DNA of 20,576 nt from DATCDR01 sp036510575. GTDB lineage: Bacteria > Actinomycetota > Acidimicrobiia > Acidimicrobiales > Bog-793. The DNA lies in NCBI GenBank assembly GCA_036510575.1, contig DATCDR010000079.1, positions 1-20,576 of the forward strand, given 5' to 3'. Made by a program: the position numbers and the translations under genes. Positions 1-6,758 of the stretch are shown piece by piece. Numbering within the stretch: the stretch's first letter is position 1; every line of letters starts with the position of its first letter. The notes beneath the pieces were generated by a model. That model was not told the DNA's origin, searched no databases, and was given only the letters and a program-made list of their open reading frames with translations.

Positions 1-1
1 T

Positions 2-262
2 CCCTTCGTCGAGGACGTGATGACCGATACCGAGCGCGATCTTCTCGATCGGCTGGTTCGTGCCGCGGCGAGTCTTGACCTTCCACCGCCTGCAGTTGAG
101 CTCGCGCTAGGCGCGCTTGTCTCGGCGAGCGGTGCCGATCCGGCGGTAGCGACTGCGATCTTTTCGATCGCCAGGATGGCCGGCTGGACGGCTCACTATC
201 TCGAGGAGTTGGAGGAACCGGGCGTCAGGTACCGGGTGCTCGCCGCGTATGCGACGCGTTAG
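2..262 (+). CDS. Citrate synthase, C-terminal fragment (5' end outside window)
   Basis: The frame is open from the first bases of the window, so only the last 86 codons are seen. Citrate synthase condenses oxaloacetate with acetyl-CoA at entry to the TCA cycle. The visible part ends in the family's C-terminal pattern, in which a helix reading AIFSIARMAGW leads into AHYLEELEEP and a short basic/aromatic tail before a TAG stop. This helix contributes to the small domain and CoA site in known citrate synthases. An ATG at 17 lies inside the gene and should not be taken as a start. The catalytic His and Asp lie upstream and cannot be checked, so a 2-methylcitrate synthase cannot be excluded. The next gene lies on the opposite strand and converges on this one with a 49-bp gap. 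Confidence 0.82.
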   Translation, partial: PFVEDVMTDTERDLLDRLVRAAASLDLPPPAVELALGALVSASGADPAVATAIFSIARMAGWTAHYLEELEEPGVRYRVLAAYATR

Positions 263-311
263 TCAGGGACGTAGCTTGGCTCGTCTGCGGATACCAGCAC
301 GTGCTGCATCG

Positions 312-1217
312 TCAGCCACCTGAGAGGCCGAACCACCTGTCTCGATTCGAGAACAAGAAGTGCTCGGTGACGTAGCCGAGCATGCGACGCGCTTCATCGA
401 ATCGGTCGGGCAGCTCACCGATGACCGCGACATTTTCCGCGATGGGATCTGGTAGCGAGGCAAACGCTGCTCGATACCAGCGACGGCCGAGCTGTTCGAG
501 CAGGCCGACGGCGCCCCGGTCGCCAACTACCGTGTTCTGGGCATCATGGGAGAGTGTCATGTCGCGGCCAGGCTGGCGACCGCTCGATCGAATGAGTCTG
601 CCCTCTTCGATCGGGCCGAAGCCGCGGCGAGCCACATGGTCGGGAAAGACGCCCGTTAAAAAGAGCGCGACGTCGCCGAGGCGTCGCAGTACACCGGGAC
701 GCTCCGCCGCGGAGACGACATCGAGCAGCGCCGCGAGTCGGACGGGGTCGAGCTCGGAGAAGCGCTGGCGGCGAAAGCCGCGACGAGTCTGCACGAGCAC
801 CGAGCCACTCGACACGTGCGTATACGACGCGAGTAGTTCGATCAAGAAGAGTCGACGCGCCGGGGCAGCCATGAACTCGCGAAGGCGCGCGACGTCGAAT
901 ACCGGAGCACGCCTTCCAAGGCCCAGCCACTCAGAGACATAGGTCGCGGAGTCGAGGTCTGAGGTCGCGCGATGCACCGCTACGGCAAAGACGAGGAACG
1001 GGGAGGCCGCAAGCAGTGGGTCGCCGGTGTCAGGTTGGCCAAAGACACGCTCGAAGAGTCGAGTCGAACCGAGCATCTCGTCCAATTCGCTGTCGACAGG
1101 CCTAAAGGCCTCGTCCTTGCCGGCCAACCTTGCGTCCGGACGGAGCAGGCGAAGGTCCGCACTCGTGAGGTGCTCGAGGTAGGCGGCAGTGATCATCGAC
1201 GAGCGAGGAGTGTCCAT
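312..1217 (-). CDS. Conserved actinobacterial-type protein of unknown function (301 aa)
   Basis: I recognise this as similar to conserved hypothetical proteins of actinobacteria, but no function is known to me. It is predicted soluble: there is no signal peptide and no long hydrophobic segment. The middle (about residues 75-210) is the densest, with a PFLVFAVAVHR stretch, then LFLIELLASYTHVSSGS, a basic RRGFRRQRFSELDPVRL segment and RRLGDVALFLTGVFPDH. The C-terminus is Arg/Asp-rich with several aromatic residues. The ATG at 1217 has no strong Shine-Dalgarno sequence; an in-frame ATG seven codons later (1196) is an alternative. The gene is converging with citrate synthase and is 332 bp from the MFS exporter gene upstream of it on the same strand, so they are probably not one operon. 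Confidence 0.75.
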   Translation of the reverse strand: MDTPRSSMITAAYLEHLTSADLRLLRPDARLAGKDEAFRPVDSELDEMLGSTRLFERVFGQPDTGDPLLAASPFLVFAVAVHRATSDLDSATYVSEWLGLGRRAPVFDVARLREFMAAPARRLFLIELLASYTHVSSGSVLVQTRRGFRRQRFSELDPVRLAALLDVVSAAERPGVLRRLGDVALFLTGVFPDHVARRGFGPIEEGRLIRSSGRQPGRDMTLSHDAQNTVVGDRGAVGLLEQLGRRWYRAAFASLPDPIAENVAVIGELPDRFDEARRMLGYVTEHFLFSNRDRWFGLSGG

Positions 1218-1549
1218 GGCGTCAGCGGAGCTTAAGTCGCACGGACGATCGAGGCAGGCATGCTGACTCCTAGGTCGCTCGATCCGACCCGCTCACTCGC
1301 GGCATCAGTTGCGACTCGGTACGCCGCGAGTGGCGTTAGTAGACGTCGAGCCCGAGAGGTCGCTCGGCGTCGTACAACCGCTCGGCGATGGGCCGTCGCC
1401 TGTCGAGGTCGCCAAAACTCGTCCTTGTGAGCCGTCGCCGGCGCTCTGCGAAAGCGCCTAGGGCACATCGCTTCCGACCGGGAATGCTCCGGCTGGTGAC
1501 GATGGGCCCGAGGTTGTGACATCGGTTGGCTTTGACCGAAACGACGCTG
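1218..1549. other. 332-bp gap between the unknown gene and the MFS exporter
   Basis: Several overlapping minus-strand frames are open here, but none has a ribosome site or a protein-like composition throughout. One frame ends in a protein-like tail (FGDLDRRRPIAERLY) just before a stop near 1337, which could be the end of a decayed gene. I see no convincing promoter, terminator or RNA. Confidence 0.5.
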
Positions 1550-2962
1550 CTACTCCACGAGCAGCAGTGGCAGCATTTCCTCGGCCTCTTCCTCGGGAGT
1601 GCTCGCAAGTGACGGTCGAGGACTCCGGATTGCGATGAAGGCGACAACGAGCGCCGTTGCCACAATCCCGGCACCAACGAGGAGTGCGTCGGCCCGACCA
1701 TGCGAGGCGGCGATGCTCGTGAGCGCCGCGACGCCGAGCGCCGCGCCTGCTTGTTGCATGGTCTGGAGCATCCCTGACGCAGCGCCGGCATCGCCGCGAG
1801 GCACTCCCGCGAGGATGGTCACGCTCAGTGGCAAAAAGCAGCATCCTGCGCCGATGCCGAAGAGCATGAGCGGTCCAAGCAGCGATAAGAAGTACCCCTC
1901 ACTTGGTGTGGCCTGAGAGATCCAAAGCGCGGCGACCGTCACGGTGGCGAGCCCGAAGAGCAGAATCGGACGTGCACCGATCCGTGCAACCAGACGTGGG
2001 GTGACCCGAGAGCTTGCAAAGATCAGCCCGGTCATCGGCAGGAATCCAAAGCCTGCTCGGATGGCGCTGAAGTGCAGGTCGGCCTCGAGGTACTGGCTTA
2101 TGAAAAAGAACACGCCATACATAACCGCCGGTACCAGCATCATCGTCAGGTACGCCGGACCACGGACGTGATCGGTCAGCAGCCGCATCGGCATCAGCGG
2201 CTCTTTTCGAGCGCGCTCGACGAAGACGAACGCGGTCAACAAGACCACGCCGATGAGGAACGACTCGGCGGTGATGTTGAAGCTGCCGCGTTCAGCAAGG
2301 CGGATGAAGGCGTAGATCACCCCGGCTAGACCACCGGTGACGAGCGCGGCTCCTGCGACATCGAGTCGTCCACCGTTTTTCGGTGGTTCTGGGACGTAGC
2401 GCGGCGCTAGGAGGATAATTGCGATTCCGATCGGTACGTTGATGAACAGCACCCATCGCCACGAGACCCACGACGTGAGTGCGCCGCCAAGAACCAGTCC
2501 TAGCGAGCCGCCTCCTGCGGAGACTGCGGTGAAGATTCCAAGAGCCCTGTTTCGAGCAGGTCCTTCTTCGAACGTGGCGCTGATCAAGGACAAGGTGCTC
2601 GGAGCTGCCATGGCTGCTCCGATACCCTGGACCGCCCGGGTTACGAGTAGCCATGTAGCGGTCGTAGCGATACCGCCTAGAAACGAAGCGGCCGTAAATA
2701 TGGCGAGGCCGATAATTAGCATTCTTCGGCGGCCAAAGACGTCACCGGCCCTACCGCCAAGGAGCAGCAGCCCGCCGAAGGCGAGGCTGTAGGCATCGAT
2801 GACCCAAGAGAGACCGGCTGAGGTGAAATGCAAGGAGCGTTGAATCGGGACGAGGGCGATGTTGACCACAGTGGCGTCGAGGACAACCATCAATTGCGTG
2901 GTCACGATAACGGCCAACGCGATGGACGAAGCCCGCGACGGGGCGCGTGAGGTTAGAGACAC
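1550..2962 (-). CDS. MFS multidrug exporter, DHA2 (EmrB/QacA-like) family
   Basis: An integral membrane proton-driven exporter of 470 residues, about the usual length for DHA2 transporters, which typically have 14 membrane segments. Family signatures are in order: LDATVVNIAL in the first helix (residues 29-38), the loop motif GGRAGDVFGRRRM between helices 2 and 3 (about 69-81), RAVQGIGAAMAAP (about 109-121), and the exporter motif region GGGSLGLVLGGALTS followed by WRWVLFINVPIGI. Alternating hydrophobic segments continue to about residue 450, and the tail is acidic. The start is GTG at 2962, with AAAGGAG about six bases upstream. It is divergent from a TetR gene with a shared operator-promoter region, so it is very likely repressed by that TetR and induced by its ligand. 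The substrate is unknown; drugs or hydrophobic toxins are typical. Confidence 0.93.
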   Translation of the reverse strand: MSLTSRAPSRASSIALAVIVTTQLMVVLDATVVNIALVPIQRSLHFTSAGLSWVIDAYSLAFGGLLLLGGRAGDVFGRRRMLIIGLAIFTAASFLGGIATTATWLLVTRAVQGIGAAMAAPSTLSLISATFEEGPARNRALGIFTAVSAGGGSLGLVLGGALTSWVSWRWVLFINVPIGIAIILLAPRYVPEPPKNGGRLDVAGAALVTGGLAGVIYAFIRLAERGSFNITAESFLIGVVLLTAFVFVERARKEPLMPMRLLTDHVRGPAYLTMMLVPAVMYGVFFFISQYLEADLHFSAIRAGFGFLPMTGLIFASSRVTPRLVARIGARPILLFGLATVTVAALWISQATPSEGYFLSLLGPLMLFGIGAGCCFLPLSVTILAGVPRGDAGAASGMLQTMQQAGAALGVAALTSIAASHGRADALLVGAGIVATALVVAFIAIRSPRPSLASTPEEEAEEMLPLLLVE

Positions 2963-3065
2963 GGAGCTCCTTTGAGGGAGTTAGAGGACAGAAGTGAAGA
3001 AGACTGAGAGAGGCAAGCAACCTCTGCCCGTCGGCGTAGCATTCGGTCTCCGGAAGGCCTAAGCT

Positions 3066-3103
3066 GAGGTTGCCTCCACTTAGTATACGGAGGTTCCCTC
3101 CGT
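3066..3103. promoter_or_regulatory. Probable TetR operators: two related palindromes
   Basis: The first site is a perfect 17-bp palindrome at 3087-3103 (ACGGAGG, spacer TTC, CCTCCGT). The second, at 3066-3077, repeats its core as GAGG-TTG-CCTC with flanking C. The cores GAGGTTCCCTCC and GAGGTTGCCTCC start 24 bp apart, a little over two helical turns. The first lies exactly between the -35 and -10 boxes of the exporter promoter and the second covers the expected transcription start. That placement, next to a divergent TetR gene, is the classic arrangement for repression. Binding itself is inferred. Confidence 0.75.
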
Positions 3104-3110
3104 TTGGCAA
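3082..3110 (-). promoter_or_regulatory. Sigma-70-type promoter of the MFS exporter
   Basis: Read on the minus strand: -35 TTGCCA (3110-3105), a 17-bp spacer, then -10 TATACT (3087-3082). The predicted start is near 3075, giving a leader of about 113 nt before the GTG at 2962. The spacer coincides with the palindromic operator. Confidence 0.72.
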
Positions 3111-3115
3111 CTTTT

Positions 3116-3144
3116 CCTGCCGGAATTACGGGGCAGGCTTTTTT
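3116..3144 (+). terminator. Terminator-like hairpin with T run in front of tetR
   Basis: CCTGCC (3116-3121) pairs with GGCAGG (3132-3137) around a 10-nt loop, followed by C and six T residues (3139-3144) on the plus strand. The T run ends two bases before the tetR Shine-Dalgarno sequence. It has intrinsic-terminator shape but a short stem. If real, it lies in the tetR leader or stops transcripts running antisense to the exporter. It could also be chance. Confidence 0.4.
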
Positions 3145-3160
3145 GTAGGAGGAGTGGCAG

Positions 3161-3733
3161 ATGACCGAAGCGACTGCGACAAAGGCGTCACGTCGCGCTG
3201 ATGCCCAGCGTAACTACGACCGACTGCTGGTCGTCGCGCGCGAGGCAGTAGCGGCGCGAGGCGCCGACATCGTTCTCGAAGACATTGCCCGAGATGCCGG
3301 CGTTGGGATCGGAACGCTCTACCGCCACTTTCCGACCCGACAAGATCTGCTCGAGGCCACCTTCCTCGATGAGGCTGTGGAGCTTCGTGAATACGCCGAG
3401 AAGCTCGCACACGAGGCCGATGCTCTTGGTGCACTGGTTAGTTGGCTTCGTCAACAGATTGACTTCGGAGCCCACGGCCGCAGCATGGGCTCGGCGGTAA
3501 TGAACGCGAAACACACCGAGGGGTCCGAGATCAACTCGGCATGTGTGGCGATGCGCGAGTCAGGAGATGTGCTCCTCAAGCGGGCACAAGCCGCAGGCGT
3601 CGTGCGTGAAGAGGTGAACCTGCTCGATGTGCTTCGACTCATCCACGCGATCGTGATCGCCAACGAGCAGTCTCCCGACCCTGACCAAGTGCAGCGCATG
3701 CTCGACCTCGTGATCGCCGGAATGCTGACCTGA
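3161..3733 (+). CDS. TetR-family transcriptional regulator
   Basis: A 190-residue DNA-binding repressor of the usual TetR length. The N-terminal helix-turn-helix spans about residues 20-67: the helix RLLVVAREAVAARG, then VLEDIARDAGVGIGTLYRHFPTRQDLLEA, where GIGTLYRHF is the recognition-helix signature. The rest is the helical ligand-binding and dimer domain, which varies between members. The start is ATG at 3161, with AGGAGG at 3147-3152 and an 8-bp spacer. It is divergent from an MFS exporter, with palindromic operators in between, so it most likely represses the exporter and perhaps itself. The ligand is unknown. No tetR promoter of comparable quality was found, and a terminator-like hairpin sits in its leader region. 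Confidence 0.93.
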   Translation: MTEATATKASRRADAQRNYDRLLVVAREAVAARGADIVLEDIARDAGVGIGTLYRHFPTRQDLLEATFLDEAVELREYAEKLAHEADALGALVSWLRQQIDFGAHGRSMGSAVMNAKHTEGSEINSACVAMRESGDVLLKRAQAAGVVREEVNLLDVLRLIHAIVIANEQSPDPDQVQRMLDLVIAGMLT

Positions 3734-4029
3734 CAAGAAGCTGACTTTGTCGCCGTTCGAGTAGCGGCACAGATGATTCGTCAGTTCGTACATGTCGGCC
3801 TGATGTGATTCGATACGACGTGATGTGTCGTGAGACGGGGCGCGAAGTTTCCGGTCGGGTTGTCGAGCCGAAGGTCTCGACGAGAGGGGGAGCCGCGTGA
3901 GCTTGCTCGACGAAGCGACGTGGCGGGGGCAAGCGAACACCGACTGGAACCTCAGTCATCGCCTGCAAAGCGCCAAGGCGGCCGCGGGCTAAGTGACCCA
4001 TTACCCGGAAATGGCTGGGCCTTTCCCGG
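3734..4029. other. Gap between tetR and msrB; hairpin near its right end
   Basis: No supported gene. The minus-strand frames here are shadows without ribosome sites. At 4005-4029, CCGGAAA pairs with TTTCCCGG (one bulged C) around a 10-nt loop immediately upstream of the msrB promoter. It could be the terminator of tetR or an operator for msrB. There is no T run, so the role is open. Confidence 0.4.
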
Positions 4030-4038
4030 TGTTATATA
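4030..4038 (+). promoter_or_regulatory. Extended -10 promoter for msrBA
   Basis: TG-T-TATATA at 4030-4038 fits the extended -10 pattern (TGnTATAnT). No clear -35 box is visible, as is common with extended -10 promoters. The start would fall near 4045, giving a leader of about 38 nt that carries AGGAG at 4071-4075. Confidence 0.5.
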
Positions 4039-4082
4039 GGTGAGCGCCGTAGACGACTAGGCGCCCAGGTAGGAGAGTGGGA

Positions 4083-4556
4083 ATGTCGGAGCGTTATCAA
4101 AAAGATCCAGGGGCGGTCGCACAGTTGACTCCGGAGCAGTTCGAGGTGACCCAACTCGCTTCCACCGAGCCGCCGTTCCACAACCAGTACTGGGACCATG
4201 AAGAGGCAGGCATCTACGTGGACATCGTTTCGGGCGAGCCGCTTTTCGCCTCGACGAAGAAGTTCGACAGTGGATGTGGCTGGCCGAGTTTCACCACGCC
4301 GATTGAGCCGAGGAACGTCGTTGAGCGCCAAGACTTGGCGCACGGGATGATCCGAACGGAGGTTCGTTCGACCCATGGCGACAGTCATCTCGGTCACGTC
4401 TTTCCCGACGGTCCGGTTGACGAAGGCGGGTTGCGCTACTGCATCAACTCAGCAGCGCTTCGCTTTATCCCCTACGACGACCTCGAGGCCGAGGGGTACG
4501 GCGAATACCGCGACCTGTTCAACTCGGACCTGGGCTCGGAAGGAGCGAAGAAATGA
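4083..4556 (+). CDS. msrB: Peptide-methionine (R)-S-oxide reductase MsrB
   Basis: Reduces methionine-R-sulfoxide in oxidised proteins using thioredoxin. From the chosen start it is 157 residues. Signatures: GIYVDIVSGEPLF (43-55), FDSGCGWPSF (61-70), RTEVRSTHGDSHLGHVFPDGP (91-111) and GGLRYCINSAALRFIP, in which C120 is the catalytic cysteine and C65 matches the usual recycling cysteine. The two CxxC pairs that bind zinc in many MsrB proteins are absent (VDIVS and STHGD stand in their places), so this is the non-zinc form. ATG at 4083 is preferred because AGGAG ends seven bases upstream; a GTG at 4077 is too close to it. The stop overlaps the msrA start as ATGA (4553-4556), so the two are co-translated. 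Confidence 0.96.
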   Translation: MSERYQKDPGAVAQLTPEQFEVTQLASTEPPFHNQYWDHEEAGIYVDIVSGEPLFASTKKFDSGCGWPSFTTPIEPRNVVERQDLAHGMIRTEVRSTHGDSHLGHVFPDGPVDEGGLRYCINSAALRFIPYDDLEAEGYGEYRDLFNSDLGSEGAKK

Positions 4557-5074
4557 CTGATAGCACAGAAAAGGCGGTTCTCGCCGGCGGCTGTTTTTGG
4601 GGAATGCAGGACCTGATCAGAAAGCGTACGGGCGTGGTGTCGACGCGGGTCGGCTACACCGGGGGCGATGTCGCGAATGCGACCTACCGCAATCATGGCA
4701 GCCATGCGGAGGCGATCGAGATCATCTTCGATCCCTCGCAGGTCTCCTACCGGGAGCTGCTCGAGCTGTTCTTTCAGATCCATGACCCCACGACGAAGAA
4801 TCGACAGGGCGGTGACATCGGTTCGAGCTACCGCTCGGCGATCTTCTATCTCGATGACGAGCAACGCCAGATCGCAGAGGACACGATCGCCGATGTCGAC
4901 GCGTCGGGGCTCTGGCCTGGGCGAGTCGTTACCGAGGTAGTGCCGGCCGGTCCGTTCTGGGAGGCTGAGCCTGAGCACCAGGACTACCTCGAGAACTATC
5001 CGAACGGCTACACGTGCCACTTCCCGCGTGCAGACTGGGTGCTTCCGCACCGGAGTGACGCCGTCAGCCGCTAA
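4553..5074 (+). CDS. msrA: Peptide-methionine (S)-S-oxide reductase MsrA
   Basis: Reduces methionine-S-sulfoxide, complementing MsrB, which handles the R epimer. It has 173 residues, normal for the family. The catalytic GGCFWG motif is at residues 12-17 with C14 as nucleophile. It is followed by VGYTGGDVANATYRNHGSHAEAIEI, DPTTKNRQGGDIGSSYRSAIFY and FWEAEPEHQDYL, all typical of the actinobacterial branch. A second cysteine lies at 155 in YTCHFP. The ATG is embedded in the msrB stop (ATGA), with GGAAGGAG inside the end of msrB as ribosome site, indicating translational coupling. The genes are separate, not fused as in some bacteria. Downstream it converges with the VIT gene. Confidence 0.97.
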   Translation: MTDSTEKAVLAGGCFWGMQDLIRKRTGVVSTRVGYTGGDVANATYRNHGSHAEAIEIIFDPSQVSYRELLELFFQIHDPTTKNRQGGDIGSSYRSAIFYLDDEQRQIAEDTIADVDASGLWPGRVVTEVVPAGPFWEAEPEHQDYLENYPNGYTCHFPRADWVLPHRSDAVSR

Positions 5075-5151
5075 ACGACCCTCCTCGGCGATCTACCTCA
5101 CCGCCTAGGCGTGATCTAACACTCTGTGCGGCGAGTGCCAAGCAGAGGAGT
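5075..5151. terminator. Convergent intergenic region with palindromes
   Basis: It separates msrA from the convergent VIT gene. It holds the perfect 10-bp palindrome CGCCTAGGCG (5102-5111), a small hairpin CACTC/GAGTG (5120-5137), and distant arms CTCCTC (5081-5086) and GAGGAG (5145-5150). There is no T tract, so any termination would not be of the classic intrinsic type. The same palindrome recurs in the other convergent gap near 8929. Confidence 0.35.
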
Positions 5152-5958
5152 TCAACGAACGGCTGCGCCGAAGAGGTGGCCGATCCCGAAGGTGGCTGCG
5201 GCCGCGGCGATGACGATACCAAGCTGGCGAAGCGCGCCAATAGCGATCGGCCGGTCACTTAGGTGCGCAACTCTGCCGCCGGCGAGCAGTCCGGCGAGCG
5301 CCGTGAGGCATATCGACGACCAGATGGCAGTGCCCCCGCCGATGAAAAACCACGGCAAGAGCGGCACGAGTGCACCGCCTGAGAAGTAGGCGAGCGACGT
5401 CAGGCCGGCGTTCAGGGGTGAGCCGAGCTCGGATGGGTTTATCCCGAACAACGTTCGGGCGGTGAAGTCGAGGAACCGACCTTCGTCGAGGGGAAGTTCA
5501 GCTGCTGCGGTCTGAGCGGTCGCACGCCCGAAGCCCGCATCTTCGAGGCGCGCCGAGAGCTCGTCGAGGATGAACTTTGGATTCCGGTCCACGAGACGAT
5601 GTACCTCGGCGAGCAAACCGGTGTAGAGCTCCACCTGGCTGCGTACCGATACCCACTCGCCAGCTGCCATCGACAACGCGCCTGCGACGAGGGACGCAAA
5701 GCCCGCAAGACGCACATTGGCTGCAGATGCACTGGCCCCGGCTACCGCCAAGATCAGGCAGACGTTGGTGACGAGGCCGTCATTGACGCCAAGTACGGCG
5801 GCCCGTGCACCCCCTTTCGCCACCGCAGCGATCCGTTCGGACAGCTCCGCGGCATCCGACGCGGAGTCTGGCGTGTGTCGACCGATCGTGACCCGAAATG
5901 GACGGACAAGGCGCGCCCTTCCGGGGACCGGGTCGCCCAGCATGCTTTGATCAGTCAC
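5152..5958 (-). CDS. VIT1/CCC1-family Fe2+/Mn2+ transporter
   Basis: A membrane protein of 268 residues related to the vacuolar iron transporters VIT1 and CCC1, which move Fe2+ or Mn2+ out of the cytosol by proton exchange. The first conserved block reads GVNDGLVTNVCLILAVAGA (57-75), followed by the second helix ending SMAAGEWVSVRSQ (96-108), the two most diagnostic parts of the family. A charged cytoplasmic stretch with several Glu residues follows (about 109-165, the metal-binding region in this family), then three hydrophobic segments (about 185-210, 212-230 and 243-265). The N-terminal 45 residues are an unusual extension. The start is GTG at 5958, overlapping the peroxiredoxin stop as GTGA, so expression is probably coupled to peroxide defence. 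The direction and metal are inferred from the family. Confidence 0.9.
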   Translation of the reverse strand: MTDQSMLGDPVPGRARLVRPFRVTIGRHTPDSASDAAELSERIAAVAKGGARAAVLGVNDGLVTNVCLILAVAGASASAANVRLAGFASLVAGALSMAAGEWVSVRSQVELYTGLLAEVHRLVDRNPKFILDELSARLEDAGFGRATAQTAAAELPLDEGRFLDFTARTLFGINPSELGSPLNAGLTSLAYFSGGALVPLLPWFFIGGGTAIWSSICLTALAGLLAGGRVAHLSDRPIAIGALRQLGIVIAAAAATFGIGHLFGAAVR

Positions 5959-6419
5959 GAGGATCGAAGCGCCGAGAGTGCCTCGAGTACGGAGTCGGCG
6001 TGGTCAGCGACGCCGGTTACCGCGAACGTCTTGCGGATCACGCCCTCTGGATCGACGAGGTACGACACCCGCAGCGGGAAGGCCGCGTACTGGTCGTCAG
6101 GCTCGCGCTCGACCTCATACAATCGGCCGATCGCGTGATCCTCGTCAGAGAGCAGTCGGAATGCGAAGCCCTGGTTCTCCGCCCAGGCCAAGTTGTCGCT
6201 GACCGTGTCGAAGGAGATCCCGACGATGTTGCAGCCCGCGGCCGAGAAGTCGCCGATTCGACTGCTCAACTCTCGGCCTTCGACGGTACAGCCGGGTGTA
6301 CCTGCTTTCGGATACCACCATAAGAGTGTCCACTTTCCAAGGAGCGACTCCAATGAGATCATCTCGCCGTTTTGGTCGGGAAGATCAAATGGGGGTGCGG
6401 CTGTTCCATGGTCGAGCAC
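5955..6419 (-). CDS. Peroxiredoxin, BCP/AhpC-TSA type
   Basis: A thiol peroxidase of 154 residues, the length of bacterioferritin-comigratory-protein peroxiredoxins. The peroxidatic site is PKAGTPGC (37-44), with the Pro-x3-Thr-x2-Cys signature and C44 as nucleophile. The conserved Arg in PLRVSYLVD and the fold pattern LPDQNG and NIVGISFDT are present. Canonical two-cysteine BCPs have a resolving Cys five residues after the first; here that position is not Cys, and the only other cysteine is C63, so it may act as a one-Cys or atypical enzyme. The start is GTG at 6419 with no good Shine-Dalgarno sequence; a TAGACT box seven bases upstream suggests a leaderless message. Its TGA overlaps the GTG of the VIT transporter gene. 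Confidence 0.92.
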   Translation of the reverse strand: MLDHGTAAPPFDLPDQNGEMISLESLLGKWTLLWWYPKAGTPGCTVEGRELSSRIGDFSAAGCNIVGISFDTVSDNLAWAENQGFAFRLLSDEDHAIGRLYEVEREPDDQYAAFPLRVSYLVDPEGVIRKTFAVTGVADHADSVLEALSALRSS

Positions 6420-6426
6420 TCCCGAA

Positions 6427-6432
6427 AGTCTA
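6427..6432 (-). promoter_or_regulatory. Possible -10 box for leaderless peroxiredoxin-VIT transcript
   Basis: On the minus strand TAGACT (TAnnnT pattern) lies seven bases before the GTG at 6419, the spacing expected if transcription starts at the start codon itself. There is no clear -35 box. Confidence 0.35.
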
Positions 6433-6758
6433 GGTGGCGACGCGCTAAGCCCGACTGCGCAGCGTCGGTGAGGACTCGCCGCGGAGCTCGATTTCGCGAT
6501 CTCGACAGGACGTATTACGGCTCCCCTCCGATGGTTTCAGACCTTCGAGGCGAAGTGCCGACTCGCTCGCGAGATCGGCTTCAGGGACTCGGATCGACCG
6601 ATTCGGCGGGTCGCAATGTGGTGGCGACGACTCCCAATATGATCGATATCACCACCGTTCGGGCGGGCTAGTTGTAGTGGTCTCCGTCGCGGCCGGCGCG
6701 AAGCTGGCAAGCGTGTGTCGGTAGATCGCGCTGCACGAGTCGTGTAAGTGTCTGGAAA
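6433..6758. other. Gap between the peroxiredoxin and the sigma-factor gene
   Basis: Divergent intergenic region. No supported gene and no RNA were seen. The open frames crossing it lack ribosome sites and protein-like composition. It must hold the promoter of the sigma-factor operon, but I could not identify a convincing one. Confidence 0.45.

Noticed and set aside
1337..1460. Protein-like C-terminal tail (FGDLDRRRPIAERLY) in a minus-strand frame after the MFS gene.
   Set aside because: No start, ribosome site or recognisable family upstream; overlapping frames look equally open.
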